The notes under the pieces: generated by a model
What the model was told of the DNA's origin: nothing
What the model saw: only the letters and a program-made list of their open reading frames with translations
Database searches by the model: none
Made by a program: the position numbers and the translations under genes
NCBI GenBank assembly: GCA_028277605.1
Contig: JANQFZ010000012.1
Location: 1 to 54,063, forward strand
DNA from: Vallitaleaceae bacterium
GTDB taxonomy: Bacteria > Bacillota > Clostridia > Lachnospirales > Vallitaleaceae
Direction of reading: 5' to 3'
DNA: 54,063 nt
Shown here: positions 8,908-17,265 of the stretch, piece by piece
Numbering within the stretch: the stretch's first letter is position 1
How the letters are laid out: every line of letters begins with the position of its first letter

Positions 8908-9483
8908 ATGAATACAAGAATCAAACAGAAAAAAGCCTACTATTATAACTCAAACGAAACTTATTCTCTATCTGAATTTAGCCATACATTACATGCCATG
9001 ATACGTAAAAATTTAACTCCTAACTGTACTCTTATTATTTTATGTATTGGTACAGACAGAGCTACTGGTGATGCTTTAGGACCTCTTATAGGTTATAAGC
9101 TCAAAAAAATGTATTTAGATAATATTGTTATATTAGGAACTTTAGAGCATCCTATTCATGCGAAAAACATTGAAGAAACTATAACTTCAATTAAATCCTG
9201 CTATTCTAACCCCTATATTATAGCTATAGATGCTTGTTTAGGAAAAATGGACCATATAGGCTATATTAATATTGGTGAAGGTTCTATTCATCCTGGTGCA
9301 GGGGTCAATAAAAAACTTCCTCCTGTGGGTAATATGTTCATCACAGGTATTGTTAATTTTAGTGGCTTTATGGATATTCTTATTCTTCAAAATACACGAT
9401 TAAATATTGTTATGACAATGGCTGATTTCATTAGTGTTGGTCTTAGGCGAGCAATCAATCTTTTAAAAATGCATGTCTCCTAA
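8908..9483 (+). CDS. yyaC: YyaC family spore protein (DUF1256)
   Basis: A 191-residue member of the YyaC/DUF1256 family, annotated as putative spore protease and related in fold to the germination protease GPR/HybD group. Conserved blocks are CIGTDRATGDALGP (nucleotide- or metal-site-like loop), AIDACLG, and PGAGVNKKLPPVG. The start is the ATG at 8908 because AGGTGGTG is five to eleven bases upstream; the longer TTG frame at 8824 has none. A terminator follows. A role in late sporulation is expected from the family but its reaction is not proven. Confidence 0.85.
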   Translation: MNTRIKQKKAYYYNSNETYSLSEFSHTLHAMIRKNLTPNCTLIILCIGTDRATGDALGPLIGYKLKKMYLDNIVILGTLEHPIHAKNIEETITSIKSCYSNPYIIAIDACLGKMDHIGYINIGEGSIHPGAGVNKKLPPVGNMFITGIVNFSGFMDILILQNTRLNIVMTMADFISVGLRRAINLLKMHVS

Positions 9484-9520
9484 TTTTCATTAAATCAATA
9501 TAACAATAAAAAGATGAATG

Positions 9521-9567
9521 AAAAGATAACTATTTTAGATCTCAACTCTTTATAGGTATCTTTTTTT
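9521..9567 (+). terminator. Terminator after yyaC
   Basis: Inverted repeat AAAGATAACTAT (9522-9533) with ATAGGTATCTTT (9552-9563), one mismatch, ending in a run of seven to eight T. Confidence 0.65.
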
Positions 9568-9690
9568 AATTCTGTAAAAGATTCCAATAGAGGTATGTTT
9601 TTAAAGCATATTTATACTGAACTTGAATTATAATATAGTATCACTGTTAGTAATAGCCGATTAAAGGTTTTATTTAATTTATTCATATGC

Positions 9691-9696
9691 TATAAT
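9691..9696 (+). promoter_or_regulatory. Likely -10 box for the 91-codon gene
   Basis: A TATAAT with no good -35 partner (TTTTAT at the right distance). The rest of the 9568-9785 gap shows nothing else recognisable. Confidence 0.35.
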
Positions 9697-9785
9697 GTAA
9701 GCATTTAGCCAGAAAGATTGGTTTAAGACTATGAGTCAGATACTTAACTACATAACTAGGGGAAACTATAGAAAGGATTATGATT

Positions 9786-10061
9786 ATGTTTAGATTATGG
9801 GGTAAGCTTTATAAAGACAATATATTGGTACAGGATATGGTTATAGAAAACGATAGTAAAGGGGTGTCTAAGCAAGATAAAACCCATCAAGCTTTAGAAG
9901 AGGTATGTTATGCTTTAGATATACAACTACCTATATGGTTAAATGATAATAAAAAAGATTTCCCATTATACAACAAAACTCTTTTTCATCAAGATCATTT
10001 TATTGAGGATATTTCTTTTGATTACCTAGAAATAGAAATTATAGAAGAAGACAAAGATTAA
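9786..10061 (+). CDS. Small conserved-type hypothetical protein
   Basis: A 91-residue acidic soluble protein that I do not recognise. It starts FRLWGKLYKDN and ends in an acidic tail (EIIEEDKD), and has no membrane segment, cysteine cluster or HTH. I choose the ATG at 9786 over the one at 9780 because GAAAGGA is eight bases away from it and only two from the other. It is flanked by terminators on both sides, so it is transcribed alone. Its codon use looks like the core genes around it, which suggests a resident gene. Confidence 0.6.
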   Translation: MFRLWGKLYKDNILVQDMVIENDSKGVSKQDKTHQALEEVCYALDIQLPIWLNDNKKDFPLYNKTLFHQDHFIEDISFDYLEIEIIEEDKD

Positions 10062-10063
10062 GA

Positions 10064-10095
10064 GGCTGTCAAAACCTAAACTTTATTTGACAGCC
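10064..10095. terminator. GGCTGTC-type hairpin after the 91-codon gene
   Basis: A perfect 10-bp stem GGCTGTCAAA/TTTGACAGCC with a 12-base loop, directly after the stop codon. The T-run is weak (CCTTTA), so it may act as a terminator or a transcript-end stabiliser. Confidence 0.5.
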
Positions 10096-10139
10096 CCTTT
10101 ATGATTACTGATTGGATCCATATTAATATAAGATCCCTT

Positions 10140-10196
10140 TTCTATACAAGATATTATGCATCATGACGTTCCAAGATGACCTTATCTTGTATAGAA
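10140..10196. repeat. Long inverted repeat in the convergent gap before pgi
   Basis: A perfect 14-bp inverted repeat, TTCTATACAAGATA with TATCTTGTATAGAA, separated by 29 bases that can pair further (TCAT/ATGA). It lies 27 bp past the pgi stop. It lacks a T-run on either strand, so it is not a standard intrinsic terminator. Confidence 0.6.
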
Positions 10197-10222
10197 TACT
10201 CTTAGTCGGCCTTTACAAAATA

Positions 10223-11662
10223 TTATATGATATATTTATCCCTTTTCTCTGGTCGTGAATCTAATTCCGCTTTCTTTTCTTCATAACCAGGGCGTCCAAA
10301 CATGGCATAGGTAGCATTTTTGCCTTCTTCTACTCCCGGTTGGTCAAAAGCATTAATATTCAATAATTCACCAGCAAATCCAGTTGCAGTCTCAAATAAG
10401 TATAAAAGCTGTCCTATTGTAAAAGCATTCACCTCTGGTAAGGTGATGGTCATATTGGTCTGACCAGCTTTTAGTAACGCATATTCTGTTGCCATTTGTT
10501 CAGTTTTGATAAGCTGATTATGAGTTGTTCCTCCTAAAAAGCCTAAACTTGGTATATCGCTGTACAACTTTGGTATTTCTATACTCGCCTTGTACTTATC
10601 AACACCTAGAAAAACAATGACTTTATCCTTTGGTCCTTCTGCATAAAGTTGTACTTGTGAATGCTGATCTGTCGCTCCAAGTGCTCTTACTGGTGTCTGA
10701 CCTACATTGACTACTTCACCTTCGTTATTAAACTTTTTGCCTAAGGATTCAGCCCAAAGCTGAGCATACCAATCAGATATAAACTTTAAAGCATCGGCAT
10801 AGGGCATTACGATAGAAATATTCTTACCTTGCTGCATGGCTATATAATGTAACACCGCATAAATAGCGGCTGGATTACTAAATGTATTGTCATCTTTACA
10901 AAGCGAATCCATATAAGCAGCACCAGCTAGTAATTCTTCTATATCAATACCGCACATAGCGGCTGGTAACAATCCTACTGGTGTTAATTCTGAAAAACGT
11001 CCACCGACTCCATCTGGAATTACAAAGCTTTTGTAGCCTTCTTGCTCTGCTATAGGTCTTAAGTTCCCCTTACTAGCATCTGTTGTGCACACAATATGCT
11101 CTCTTGCTTCTTCTTTACCAAGCTCATTTTCTAAGAGTTCCTTGATTATCATAAACTGTGACATGGTTTCAGAGGTACTTCCTGATTTTGATACTACATT
11201 AAATAGTGTTGTCTTTAAATCGATAACATCTAATAATGAAGTTAAACGTTCTGGATCTACATTATCAGCTACATATATTCTTGGAAAACCATTTCTTTTC
11301 TCTTTTGGAAGTTCATTGTAGTAGGGATGATTGATTGCTTGCTGTAAAGCAATTGGTCCAAGTGCTGAACCGCCAATACCCAAAACAATAAAGGTATCCA
11401 TCTTATCTTTAACAGATGCAACATAATTTATAATGTCATCTACAATTTCATCTTGGACATAAGGCAAATCCCTAAAATCCATACCACCATTTGCTCTTTT
11501 AAGAGTCATTGCTTGATGTGCAGCATCAAGCTTGGACTGAATACCTGCAATATCCTCTTCTGTGATACCATGAGGACCAACAAACTCTGCCATCATATTA
11601 TTCATATCTAAACGAATCTTCATAGATGACTGCCACTCTTTGTCTTCAAATCTTTTAAGCAT
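10223..11662 (-). CDS. pgi: Glucose-6-phosphate isomerase
   Basis: A 479-residue phosphoglucose isomerase that interconverts glucose 6-phosphate and fructose 6-phosphate in the cytoplasm. The family signatures are intact: LGIGGSALGP, the phosphate-binding SKSGSTSET loop, GGRFSELTPVGLLPAA, and QHSQVQLYAEGP with the catalytic histidine region. The C-terminal NAFDQPGVEEGK signature is also present. AGGAGG lies just before the ATG. It is preceded at 108 bp by the pdaA-type gene on the same strand and may be cotranscribed with it. Confidence 0.95.
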   Translation of the reverse strand: MLKRFEDKEWQSSMKIRLDMNNMMAEFVGPHGITEEDIAGIQSKLDAAHQAMTLKRANGGMDFRDLPYVQDEIVDDIINYVASVKDKMDTFIVLGIGGSALGPIALQQAINHPYYNELPKEKRNGFPRIYVADNVDPERLTSLLDVIDLKTTLFNVVSKSGSTSETMSQFMIIKELLENELGKEEAREHIVCTTDASKGNLRPIAEQEGYKSFVIPDGVGGRFSELTPVGLLPAAMCGIDIEELLAGAAYMDSLCKDDNTFSNPAAIYAVLHYIAMQQGKNISIVMPYADALKFISDWYAQLWAESLGKKFNNEGEVVNVGQTPVRALGATDQHSQVQLYAEGPKDKVIVFLGVDKYKASIEIPKLYSDIPSLGFLGGTTHNQLIKTEQMATEYALLKAGQTNMTITLPEVNAFTIGQLLYLFETATGFAGELLNINAFDQPGVEEGKNATYAMFGRPGYEEKKAELDSRPEKRDKYII

Positions 11663-11770
11663 ACTTATCCTCCTATAACTCTAACAATTTTATTCTTTTT
11701 GACATAATATCCATAATTTCAAATTAAATTATATAGAATTGATGACTTATTGTAAAGGGTTATTCTAACT

Positions 11771-12877
11771 CTACTCTATTTCATAGGCACTACCAAATTG
11801 ATAACCCTCTTCTTTTAACCCCTTAATAATACTGTCCATGGCGTCTGCATTAGATTGTGAAACAACATGAAGTAAAGGAATGGCTCCAGCGTGATGATAC
11901 TGCATCAAAAAATTATAGGCATACTCTTTTCCCTTCTGATTATCCGTCTCCCAATCACGATAAGCTAAACTCCAAAATATAGTTTTATAACCAAGATTCT
12001 TCGTTAGATATAAGGTTCTTTCACTGAACTTCCCTTGTGGTGGTCTAAAAAATGGATCCATCTTATAACCAGTCATTTCTTCAAAATACCTTGCTGTTTC
12101 TTCTATCTCATCAGCCACTTGATCATCTGAAAGTGTTGGAAACTCAGGATGTGACACCGAGTGATTTCCAACCAAATGACCTTCTTCTTTCATACGCTTT
12201 GCTAAATCTAGATGGTCTCTAATAAAGGATTTTGTCACAAAGAAAATAGCCTGTACGTCATTTGCCTTTAATGCATCTAATATTTTACTTGTAAACCCAA
12301 GATCATAACCCGCATCAAAGGTTAAGAAAATCACCTTGTCATCTGTTTTCACAAGATAATAGGCATCATATTTTGCTATATCAACACCTTCAGTATAACC
12401 AACAGGTGGCTTATGCTCCGTATTAGGTCCATAAGACCAGTTAATAGAGGTGTTTGACAAGGTTGATGGATCAAGTTCTGAATCAACTGACTCACTAGAA
12501 GCATCTCCTTGACCTTCTGTTTCAGGCTCATCTGACTCCTCTGTTCCCTCATCTGGTTCATCTATTTCTCCTGTCGATACCTCAGATTCCGTCTCGTCAG
12601 GTTCAGTAACCTCATTCTCTACCGCTTGATTTTCCATTTGATTTTCTGTTTCGTTATTTATAAAATTATTTTCACCAGCTTGCTCGGTATTATCCACGTT
12701 ATTTATGGTTTGTTGTCCTACTGGATTCTGCTCTTCGCTTCCAGTTACCAAACTAGAATCAACAGGTATTGACTCACCATCTAAACAAGTTAATGCAAGC
12801 CATATAAGGAATAAAGCCCCTATCAATACTCCTAAAACACGGATGGACTTATTGTTCTTCTTCTTTTTATTTGCCAT
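11771..12877 (-). CDS. pdaA: PdaA-type polysaccharide deacetylase, membrane-anchored
   Basis: A 368-residue protein with a signal anchor (12-31), a long acidic Asn/Glu/Thr-rich linker (about 40-145) and a NodB-type deacetylase domain. TFDAG (186-190) holds the catalytic aspartate, HSVSH (239-243) the zinc histidines, RPPQG (278-282) motif 3 and LHVVS (336-340) the last motif. The sequence most resembles the delta-lactam de-N-acetylase group (PdaA), which makes muramic delta-lactam in spore cortex. I start at the ATG at 12877 because AGGAGG lies seven bases upstream; the frame from 12916 has none. The acidic linker is longer than in B. subtilis PdaA. A vegetative wall role remains possible. 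Confidence 0.82.
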   Translation of the reverse strand: MANKKKKNNKSIRVLGVLIGALFLIWLALTCLDGESIPVDSSLVTGSEEQNPVGQQTINNVDNTEQAGENNFINNETENQMENQAVENEVTEPDETESEVSTGEIDEPDEGTEESDEPETEGQGDASSESVDSELDPSTLSNTSINWSYGPNTEHKPPVGYTEGVDIAKYDAYYLVKTDDKVIFLTFDAGYDLGFTSKILDALKANDVQAIFFVTKSFIRDHLDLAKRMKEEGHLVGNHSVSHPEFPTLSDDQVADEIEETARYFEEMTGYKMDPFFRPPQGKFSERTLYLTKNLGYKTIFWSLAYRDWETDNQKGKEYAYNFLMQYHHAGAIPLLHVVSQSNADAMDSIIKGLKEEGYQFGSAYEIE

Positions 12878-13103
12878 AAATTTGCCTCCTATATAACGCT
12901 TCTGTTTATATGTCAATTTATATTATACACTTCTTTTCGACATAATTCCATATATGATACTTTTTGAGTTGCTGAAATATATTTTTATTTATTTCATGCG
13001 CTATTGCTACCTATTTATCCATCTAGTATTGAATGTTTTTTATATTAGAAAAGAGAGCTTCTATATTTAATGAACGTATCGGAGTGAAAACAGCACAAAT
13101 CCA
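12878..13103. other. Intergenic region left of the IS30 relic
   Basis: It contains the pdaA ribosome site and presumably its promoter. No ORF, terminal inverted repeat or RNA gene is recognisable. Confidence 0.3.
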
Positions 13104-13495
13104 GTGTTTTGATGACACTAATAGAACGCATCCAAAGTAGAGATAATAAAGAAATTACCTGATAAAACCAGTCGTTCAGTTCAAACTGCTCTAGAGTAAT
13201 TAAAAGACACCTATGGGGGATTCTTTTCATAAATATTTCAAAAGTATAACGTGTGATAATGGTAGTGAATTTAGTTTTGATAAAGCATTTAAAAATACAA
13301 TAAGTTAGAACTATTTTATACCCATCCATATTCGTCCTTTGAAAGAGAAACTAAAAGGAAATTTTATAGAGGATATCCCACAGGAATTAAATGATAGAGT
13401 GAGTTATTGGATGAACACACTACCAAGAACATCTTTAAATTAAATAACACCACTTAAAGCCTTTACTCTTTTTCAGTATCAGCTTAAAGAGATTA
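13104..13495 (+). pseudogene. Decayed IS30-family transposase (C-terminal half)
   Basis: No intact frame exists, but translating the three plus frames gives successive pieces of an IS30-type DDE transposase in order: VLMTLIER (from 13104), ITCDNGSEF (DNGSEF from 13254), HPYSSFER (from 13323), SYWMNTLPRTSLN (about 13400-13440) and TPLKAF (about 13450). These match the family blocks TLIERK, DNGSEF, AHPYSSFERG, WMNxLPRK and TPxEAF. Stop codons and at least three frameshifts separate them. The N-terminal HTH half and terminal repeats are not found. It is a dead insertion that marks the start of a variable islet. Confidence 0.82.
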
Positions 13496-13927
13496 GTGAA
13501 TAGGTTTTTCTCTTAGCTTTCGCCAAAAAAAAGAAAGCATACACTATAGTAATAAGGCTTCCTTACTTATAAAGATAGCTAAATGCTCAAGTTGAACCTA
13601 TAGTATACCTCTTTGATTTGACTTAAACACAATACTAATTATTTTTTGTGCAAAATTATATTTTGTTGCACTTAGTTTTTAAATTCGGGTTTATGATTTT
13701 ATAATTTGACTTTATTGAATAATCATGTTATTATTAACTATATTTTTGCATAAGGTGGTGATAAAAAGTAAAATAGTATAAGTCAATTCTTTTTTTATTT
13801 CAATCAGCTAAATATATACAATATATAACTATAATTTGACAACATGTAATTACTTATAATTATATAACTAATTAAATAGAAGCAAGCTATAAAAGCAACT
13901 TGCAAATAAAAATCAAAGGAGATATAT
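13496..13927. other. AT-rich gap between the IS30 relic and the secreted-protein gene
   Basis: No gene is seen. An imperfect inverted repeat (GCATACACTATAG near 13537 with CTATAGTATACC near 13600) could be what is left of an IS end. A GTGCAA/TTGCAC hairpin lies near 13650-13672. TTGACA at 13836-13841 followed by TATAAT at only 13 bases, or TATATA at 19, is a possible but non-ideal promoter for the next gene. Confidence 0.35.
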
Positions 13928-14797
13928 ATGAGAACAAAAATCATATTAATATTAAGTATTATTTGTATTATGCCGACTTTATCTTTTGCAAACACAAACG
14001 ATTATGATCATAGTCTTGAAAAAATAGGAATAGATTATGAGACTTATAGAAATATGCCTGATAATAAGCAAAAACTATATAGTGGGATTAAAATCAAAAA
14101 TACAGAAAAATGTACTAAATACTATAAAATTGTTGAGCCTAGTATTGATGAACAAGATTTAAAACGTAATAATATTAATACAATGAAAGAAATATCTAAA
14201 GAGCAATTTACATTTGAAGTAAGTAATTATCTTAATAAAAGATATATTAGTTCTTTAAGAAATGAAGATACTGATGAAACAGATACAAGTTGGGTTACAA
14301 TGACAACAAAAATAGGTGAGTGCTTTGATAATGAGTGGGTTTTATCAAATGATGTAACATATATAAAGTGTAATAGCTCCCTTTTATCTCCTATAAGCAC
14401 TCATATTACTGGATTAGGAACTAATCAAAATTTCTCTGTTATAGCAGATAGTGAGTATTGCAAACGTAATTATGATATAATTTCAACAGAGCTAGGTATA
14501 TATATCCCCGATCAAACAGATTATTATTGGGAAGCAGATGAAAAAAGTACTAGTGGTTATGCTTTTACATATAATATCGTTGACACTGAATTAAATAACA
14601 CAGCATTTATGGCACTAAGAATTATACCAAATGTTAGTAATACAACTGTAGCTGATGGTTATGGTCATTATAGTAAATATACTAAATCTGTAACCCCTTC
14701 TCTTTCGTTTTCGTCAGGAGGAGCAAGTTTAAGTATTACGCCTACTTCTAAATTATCTACAGCTCCAAAAACTCATGTACAGTTAAGATACAATTAA
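13928..14797 (+). CDS. Secreted protein of unknown function
   Basis: A 289-residue protein that I do not recognise. Residues 1-21 form a Sec signal peptide with a likely cut after SFA. The mature part is rich in Asn, Thr, Ser and Tyr. Its C-terminal quarter has the texture of extracellular beta-strands (GHYSKYTKSV, SLSFSSGGASLSI). AAAGGAG lies eight bases before the ATG. The start of the next gene is 14 bp away, so the two form a pair: secreted product plus small membrane protein. Base composition is visibly more AT-rich than the flanking core genes, and an IS30 relic lies on the left. The layout would suit a secreted bacteriocin-like or adhesin product with an immunity or export partner, but nothing in the sequence proves that. 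Confidence 0.65.
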   Translation: MRTKIILILSIICIMPTLSFANTNDYDHSLEKIGIDYETYRNMPDNKQKLYSGIKIKNTEKCTKYYKIVEPSIDEQDLKRNNINTMKEISKEQFTFEVSNYLNKRYISSLRNEDTDETDTSWVTMTTKIGECFDNEWVLSNDVTYIKCNSSLLSPISTHITGLGTNQNFSVIADSEYCKRNYDIISTELGIYIPDQTDYYWEADEKSTSGYAFTYNIVDTELNNTAFMALRIIPNVSNTTVADGYGHYSKYTKSVTPSLSFSSGGASLSITPTSKLSTAPKTHVQLRYN

Positions 14798-14810
14798 GGG
14801 GATAATTATA

Positions 14811-15239
14811 ATGCTACAAAGAAGAAGAATCATGATAATAATTTCCTTACTTCTATATCTAATCTTATTGATTTATGGCATAATATTAGCAGATATATAT
14901 ACAACTGATATATTCCAAGATAGCAATTTTGAAAAAACGTTATTTCTAATTTATAATTTATATATAATAGTGAGTTTTGTTTTGATGATTATAAATTATT
15001 TTAAATCAAAAAAGTCCATCTATAAATTTTATATTATTAGTATTATTAGTTTTATTATAATACGTCTTGCAGCTTTTGGGTGGAATATATATCAGATATT
15101 CACTTTATATAATATACAATATGAAGATGCAAAGGTATTAATAGGCTCAACGATAATTAAGCCTGACGGTTTATTACCTCACATAATGTTCCTATTAATT
15201 ATATTACAATTATTTATAGCATCTTCTTATGATAATTAG
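14811..15239 (+). CDS. Small four-helix membrane protein of unknown function
   Basis: A 142-residue hydrophobic protein with about four transmembrane segments (near 7-27, 43-62, 72-92 and 122-138) and a basic N-terminus (MLQRRRI). No family is recognised. GGGGAT precedes the ATG. It follows the secreted-protein gene by 14 bp and ends with a strong terminator, so the two form a closed bicistronic unit. Its composition is as AT-rich as its partner. An immunity, anchoring or export role is conceivable but is inference from context only. Confidence 0.6.
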   Translation: MLQRRRIMIIISLLLYLILLIYGIILADIYTTDIFQDSNFEKTLFLIYNLYIIVSFVLMIINYFKSKKSIYKFYIISIISFIIIRLAAFGWNIYQIFTLYNIQYEDAKVLIGSTIIKPDGLLPHIMFLLIILQLFIASSYDN

Positions 15240-15268
15240 TATAACATTAGTGACGAACCATCTAATTT

Positions 15269-15308
15269 GGAGACTGATCTAATTGTCAGTCTCCTATTTT
15301 TATTTTTC
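15269..15308 (+). terminator. Terminator of the secreted/membrane gene pair
   Basis: A perfect 9-bp stem GGAGACTGA/TCAGTCTCC with an 8-base loop, followed by a T-rich tract with TTTTTATTTTTC. Confidence 0.85.
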
Positions 15309-15386
15309 AAGCCCTAATCGATATTAGAATCAAATTTTGATTAAATTATATATACATCTGTTAATGTTCAAAATTAAGTAAAACAC

Positions 15387-15417
15387 CAAAAAAGCCCTAA
15401 CCAACTAAAGCTAGAGC
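15387..15417 (-). terminator. Terminator of the fab-acc operon
   Basis: On the minus strand GCTCTAGC pairs with GTTAGGGC (two G-T pairs) and is followed by TTTTTT. It lies 45 bp after accA, the last gene of the fatty acid operon. Confidence 0.65.
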
Positions 15418-15461
15418 CCCACTATATCTTCTAATGCACTCATCTTTTTAAACATATCTAC

Positions 15462-16409
15462 CTAGGAAGAATACATACTACTACCCATCTGTCTAAAACG
15501 GTTAAATCTATTTTCTAATAATACATCTACATCTAAATTTAATAATTCTTTTATTTCTTCAATTAACAGAGCCTTAATAGTATCCGCCATTTCAACCGGC
15601 TGCGCATTGGCGCCTCCTAAAGGTTCAGGGATCACTTTTTCAATCGCACCTAAATCAAGTAAATCTTTAGCGGTCATTTTCATAACCTCAGCTGCTTCTT
15701 TAGCTTTGGAGCTGTCTTTCCATAGAATACTAGCAAAGCCCTCCGGAGTCAATATAGAATAGACCGAATGCTCCAGCATCCAAACTCTATCTCCTGCTGC
15801 TATTGCAAGCGCACCACCGCTGCCGCCCTCTCCAATGACAACAGATATAATGGGAACTTTTAACATAGACATTTCCATAAGATTTCTTGCAATGGCTTCA
15901 CCCTGTCCTCTTTCTTCAGCTCCTATACCGCAAAAGGCACCCGGTGTATCCACAAAGCAAATGATTGGACGATGAAACTTCTCAGCCTGCTTCATTAATC
16001 GAAGGGCTTTTCTATAGCCTTCTGGATGAAGCATACCAAAATTGCGTTCTATATTTTCTTTGGTTGTTGCACCTTTTTGTTGTCCAATTACAGTAACTGG
16101 TATCTTATCAAGGAAACCAATACCACCAATAACCGCTTTATCGTCTTTATGTAATCGATCACCATGTAGTTCAATAAAATCATCTAAGATATGGTCTATA
16201 TAGGTTTTGGCTACTGGTCTAGTTGACATTCTAACTAAACTAACCTTATCCCAAGGAGTTAAATGGCTGTAGTAATTCTCTTTAAGCGTTGTTAATTTTT
16301 TTTCTAGCTCTGATATTTCAAAACTAAAATCTATACTCTGTTCTTTGGTTAATTCGTACAGCTCTTCAAGTTTGTTGTGGAGCTTCTCTATTTTATCATT
16401 ATTATTCAT
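15462..16409 (-). CDS. accA: Acetyl-CoA carboxylase carboxyltransferase subunit alpha
   Basis: A 315-residue carboxyltransferase alpha subunit. With AccD it moves the carboxyl group from biotin on AccB to acetyl-CoA, giving malonyl-CoA. An N-terminal coiled coil precedes the crotonase-like domain. Recognisable blocks are [47 protein letters not shown] and the oxyanion region [17 protein letters not shown] lies inside the end of accD, and the two genes overlap by 8 bp, which suggests coupled translation. It is the last gene of the operon. Confidence 0.96.
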   Translation of the reverse strand: MNNNDKIEKLHNKLEELYELTKEQSIDFSFEISELEKKLTTLKENYYSHLTPWDKVSLVRMSTRPVAKTYIDHILDDFIELHGDRLHKDDKAVIGGIGFLDKIPVTVIGQQKGATTKENIERNFGMLHPEGYRKALRLMKQAEKFHRPIICFVDTPGAFCGIGAEERGQGEAIARNLMEMSMLKVPIISVVIGEGGSGGALAIAAGDRVWMLEHSVYSILTPEGFASILWKDSSKAKEAAEVMKMTAKDLLDLGAIEKVIPEPLGGANAQPVEMADTIKALLIEEIKELLNLDVDVLLENRFNRFRQMGSSMYSS

Positions 16410-17262
16410 AGAAAGCCTCCTTACTATGAAGCAGCAATATTTTATGGAGCTCTTCCTTCATATGCTTTCTCTTAATTATTCTATCGATAAATCCATGTTC
16501 TAATAAAAACTCAGCTCTCTGAAATCCTTCAGGTAGCTTTTGTCCTATGGTTTGCTGAATGACTCTAGGTCCAGCAAAACCAATTAAAGCACCTGGCTCA
16601 GATATAATAATATCTCCTAACATGGCAAAGCTGGCTGTTACACCACCAGTTGTTGGATCGGTTAACACCGTAACATATAAAAGTCCTTGTTGATGATGCT
16701 TAGCTAATGCAGCAGAGGTTTTTGCCATCTGCATTAACGACATAATACCTTCCTGCATACGGGCACCACCCGAAGCGGTAAAAATAAGAATTGGAAGCTT
16801 TTTCTTAGTTGCTGTCTCAATCGCTCTTGTAATCTTTTCACCAACAACATAACCCATACTCCCCATCATAAACCGACTATCCATGACCGCTATAACGGTC
16901 GATAATCCGCCTACTTGACCGATACCTGTTACAACCGCTTCTTCTAGATTTGATTTCTCCTGAGCTTTACTGATTTTTTCTTCATAATTTGGAAAATTTA
17001 ATACATTTAGGGTGGATAACTCTTTATCCATTTCTACAAAGGTACCTTCGTCCAACACTTGACTTAATCGATCATAAGCACCAATTCTATGATGGGCTTT
17101 ACAGAATGAACAAACCCCGTTATTTTTATCAAAATCATCTTTAAAGAGAATTTCTCCGCAGTTTGGACATTTTATCCATACTCCTTCTGGTATGATGTCT
17201 ACTTGCTTTTGCTTAATAGGCATTTGAACATATTTGGTTTTCTTAAATAAATCTCTCATCAT
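16402..17262 (-). CDS. accD: Acetyl-CoA carboxylase carboxyltransferase subunit beta
   Basis: A 286-residue beta subunit, partner of AccA. The N-terminal zinc ribbon is complete (CPNC near residues 33-36 and CSFC near 51-54). The carboxyltransferase domain shows SGGARMQEG and the [12 protein letters not shown] block. Two adjacent ATG codons (17262 and 17259) are possible starts. It begins 3 bp after accC and overlaps accA. Confidence 0.96.
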   Translation of the reverse strand: MMRDLFKKTKYVQMPIKQKQVDIIPEGVWIKCPNCGEILFKDDFDKNNGVCSFCKAHHRIGAYDRLSQVLDEGTFVEMDKELSTLNVLNFPNYEEKISKAQEKSNLEEAVVTGIGQVGGLSTVIAVMDSRFMMGSMGYVVGEKITRAIETATKKKLPILIFTASGGARMQEGIMSLMQMAKTSAALAKHHQQGLLYVTVLTDPTTGGVTASFAMLGDIIISEPGALIGFAGPRVIQQTIGQKLPEGFQRAEFLLEHGFIDRIIKRKHMKEELHKILLLHSKEAFYE

Positions 17263-17265
17263 CTA

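Noticed and set aside
13045..13329. A 94-codon open frame on the minus strand
   Set aside because: It is the antisense shadow of the IS30 transposase relic, has no ribosome site and matches nothing.
13804..13995. A minus-strand 63-codon hydrophobic frame
   Set aside because: It overlaps the promoter, ribosome site and signal peptide of the secreted-protein gene; the hydrophobic look comes from AT-rich antisense sequence.
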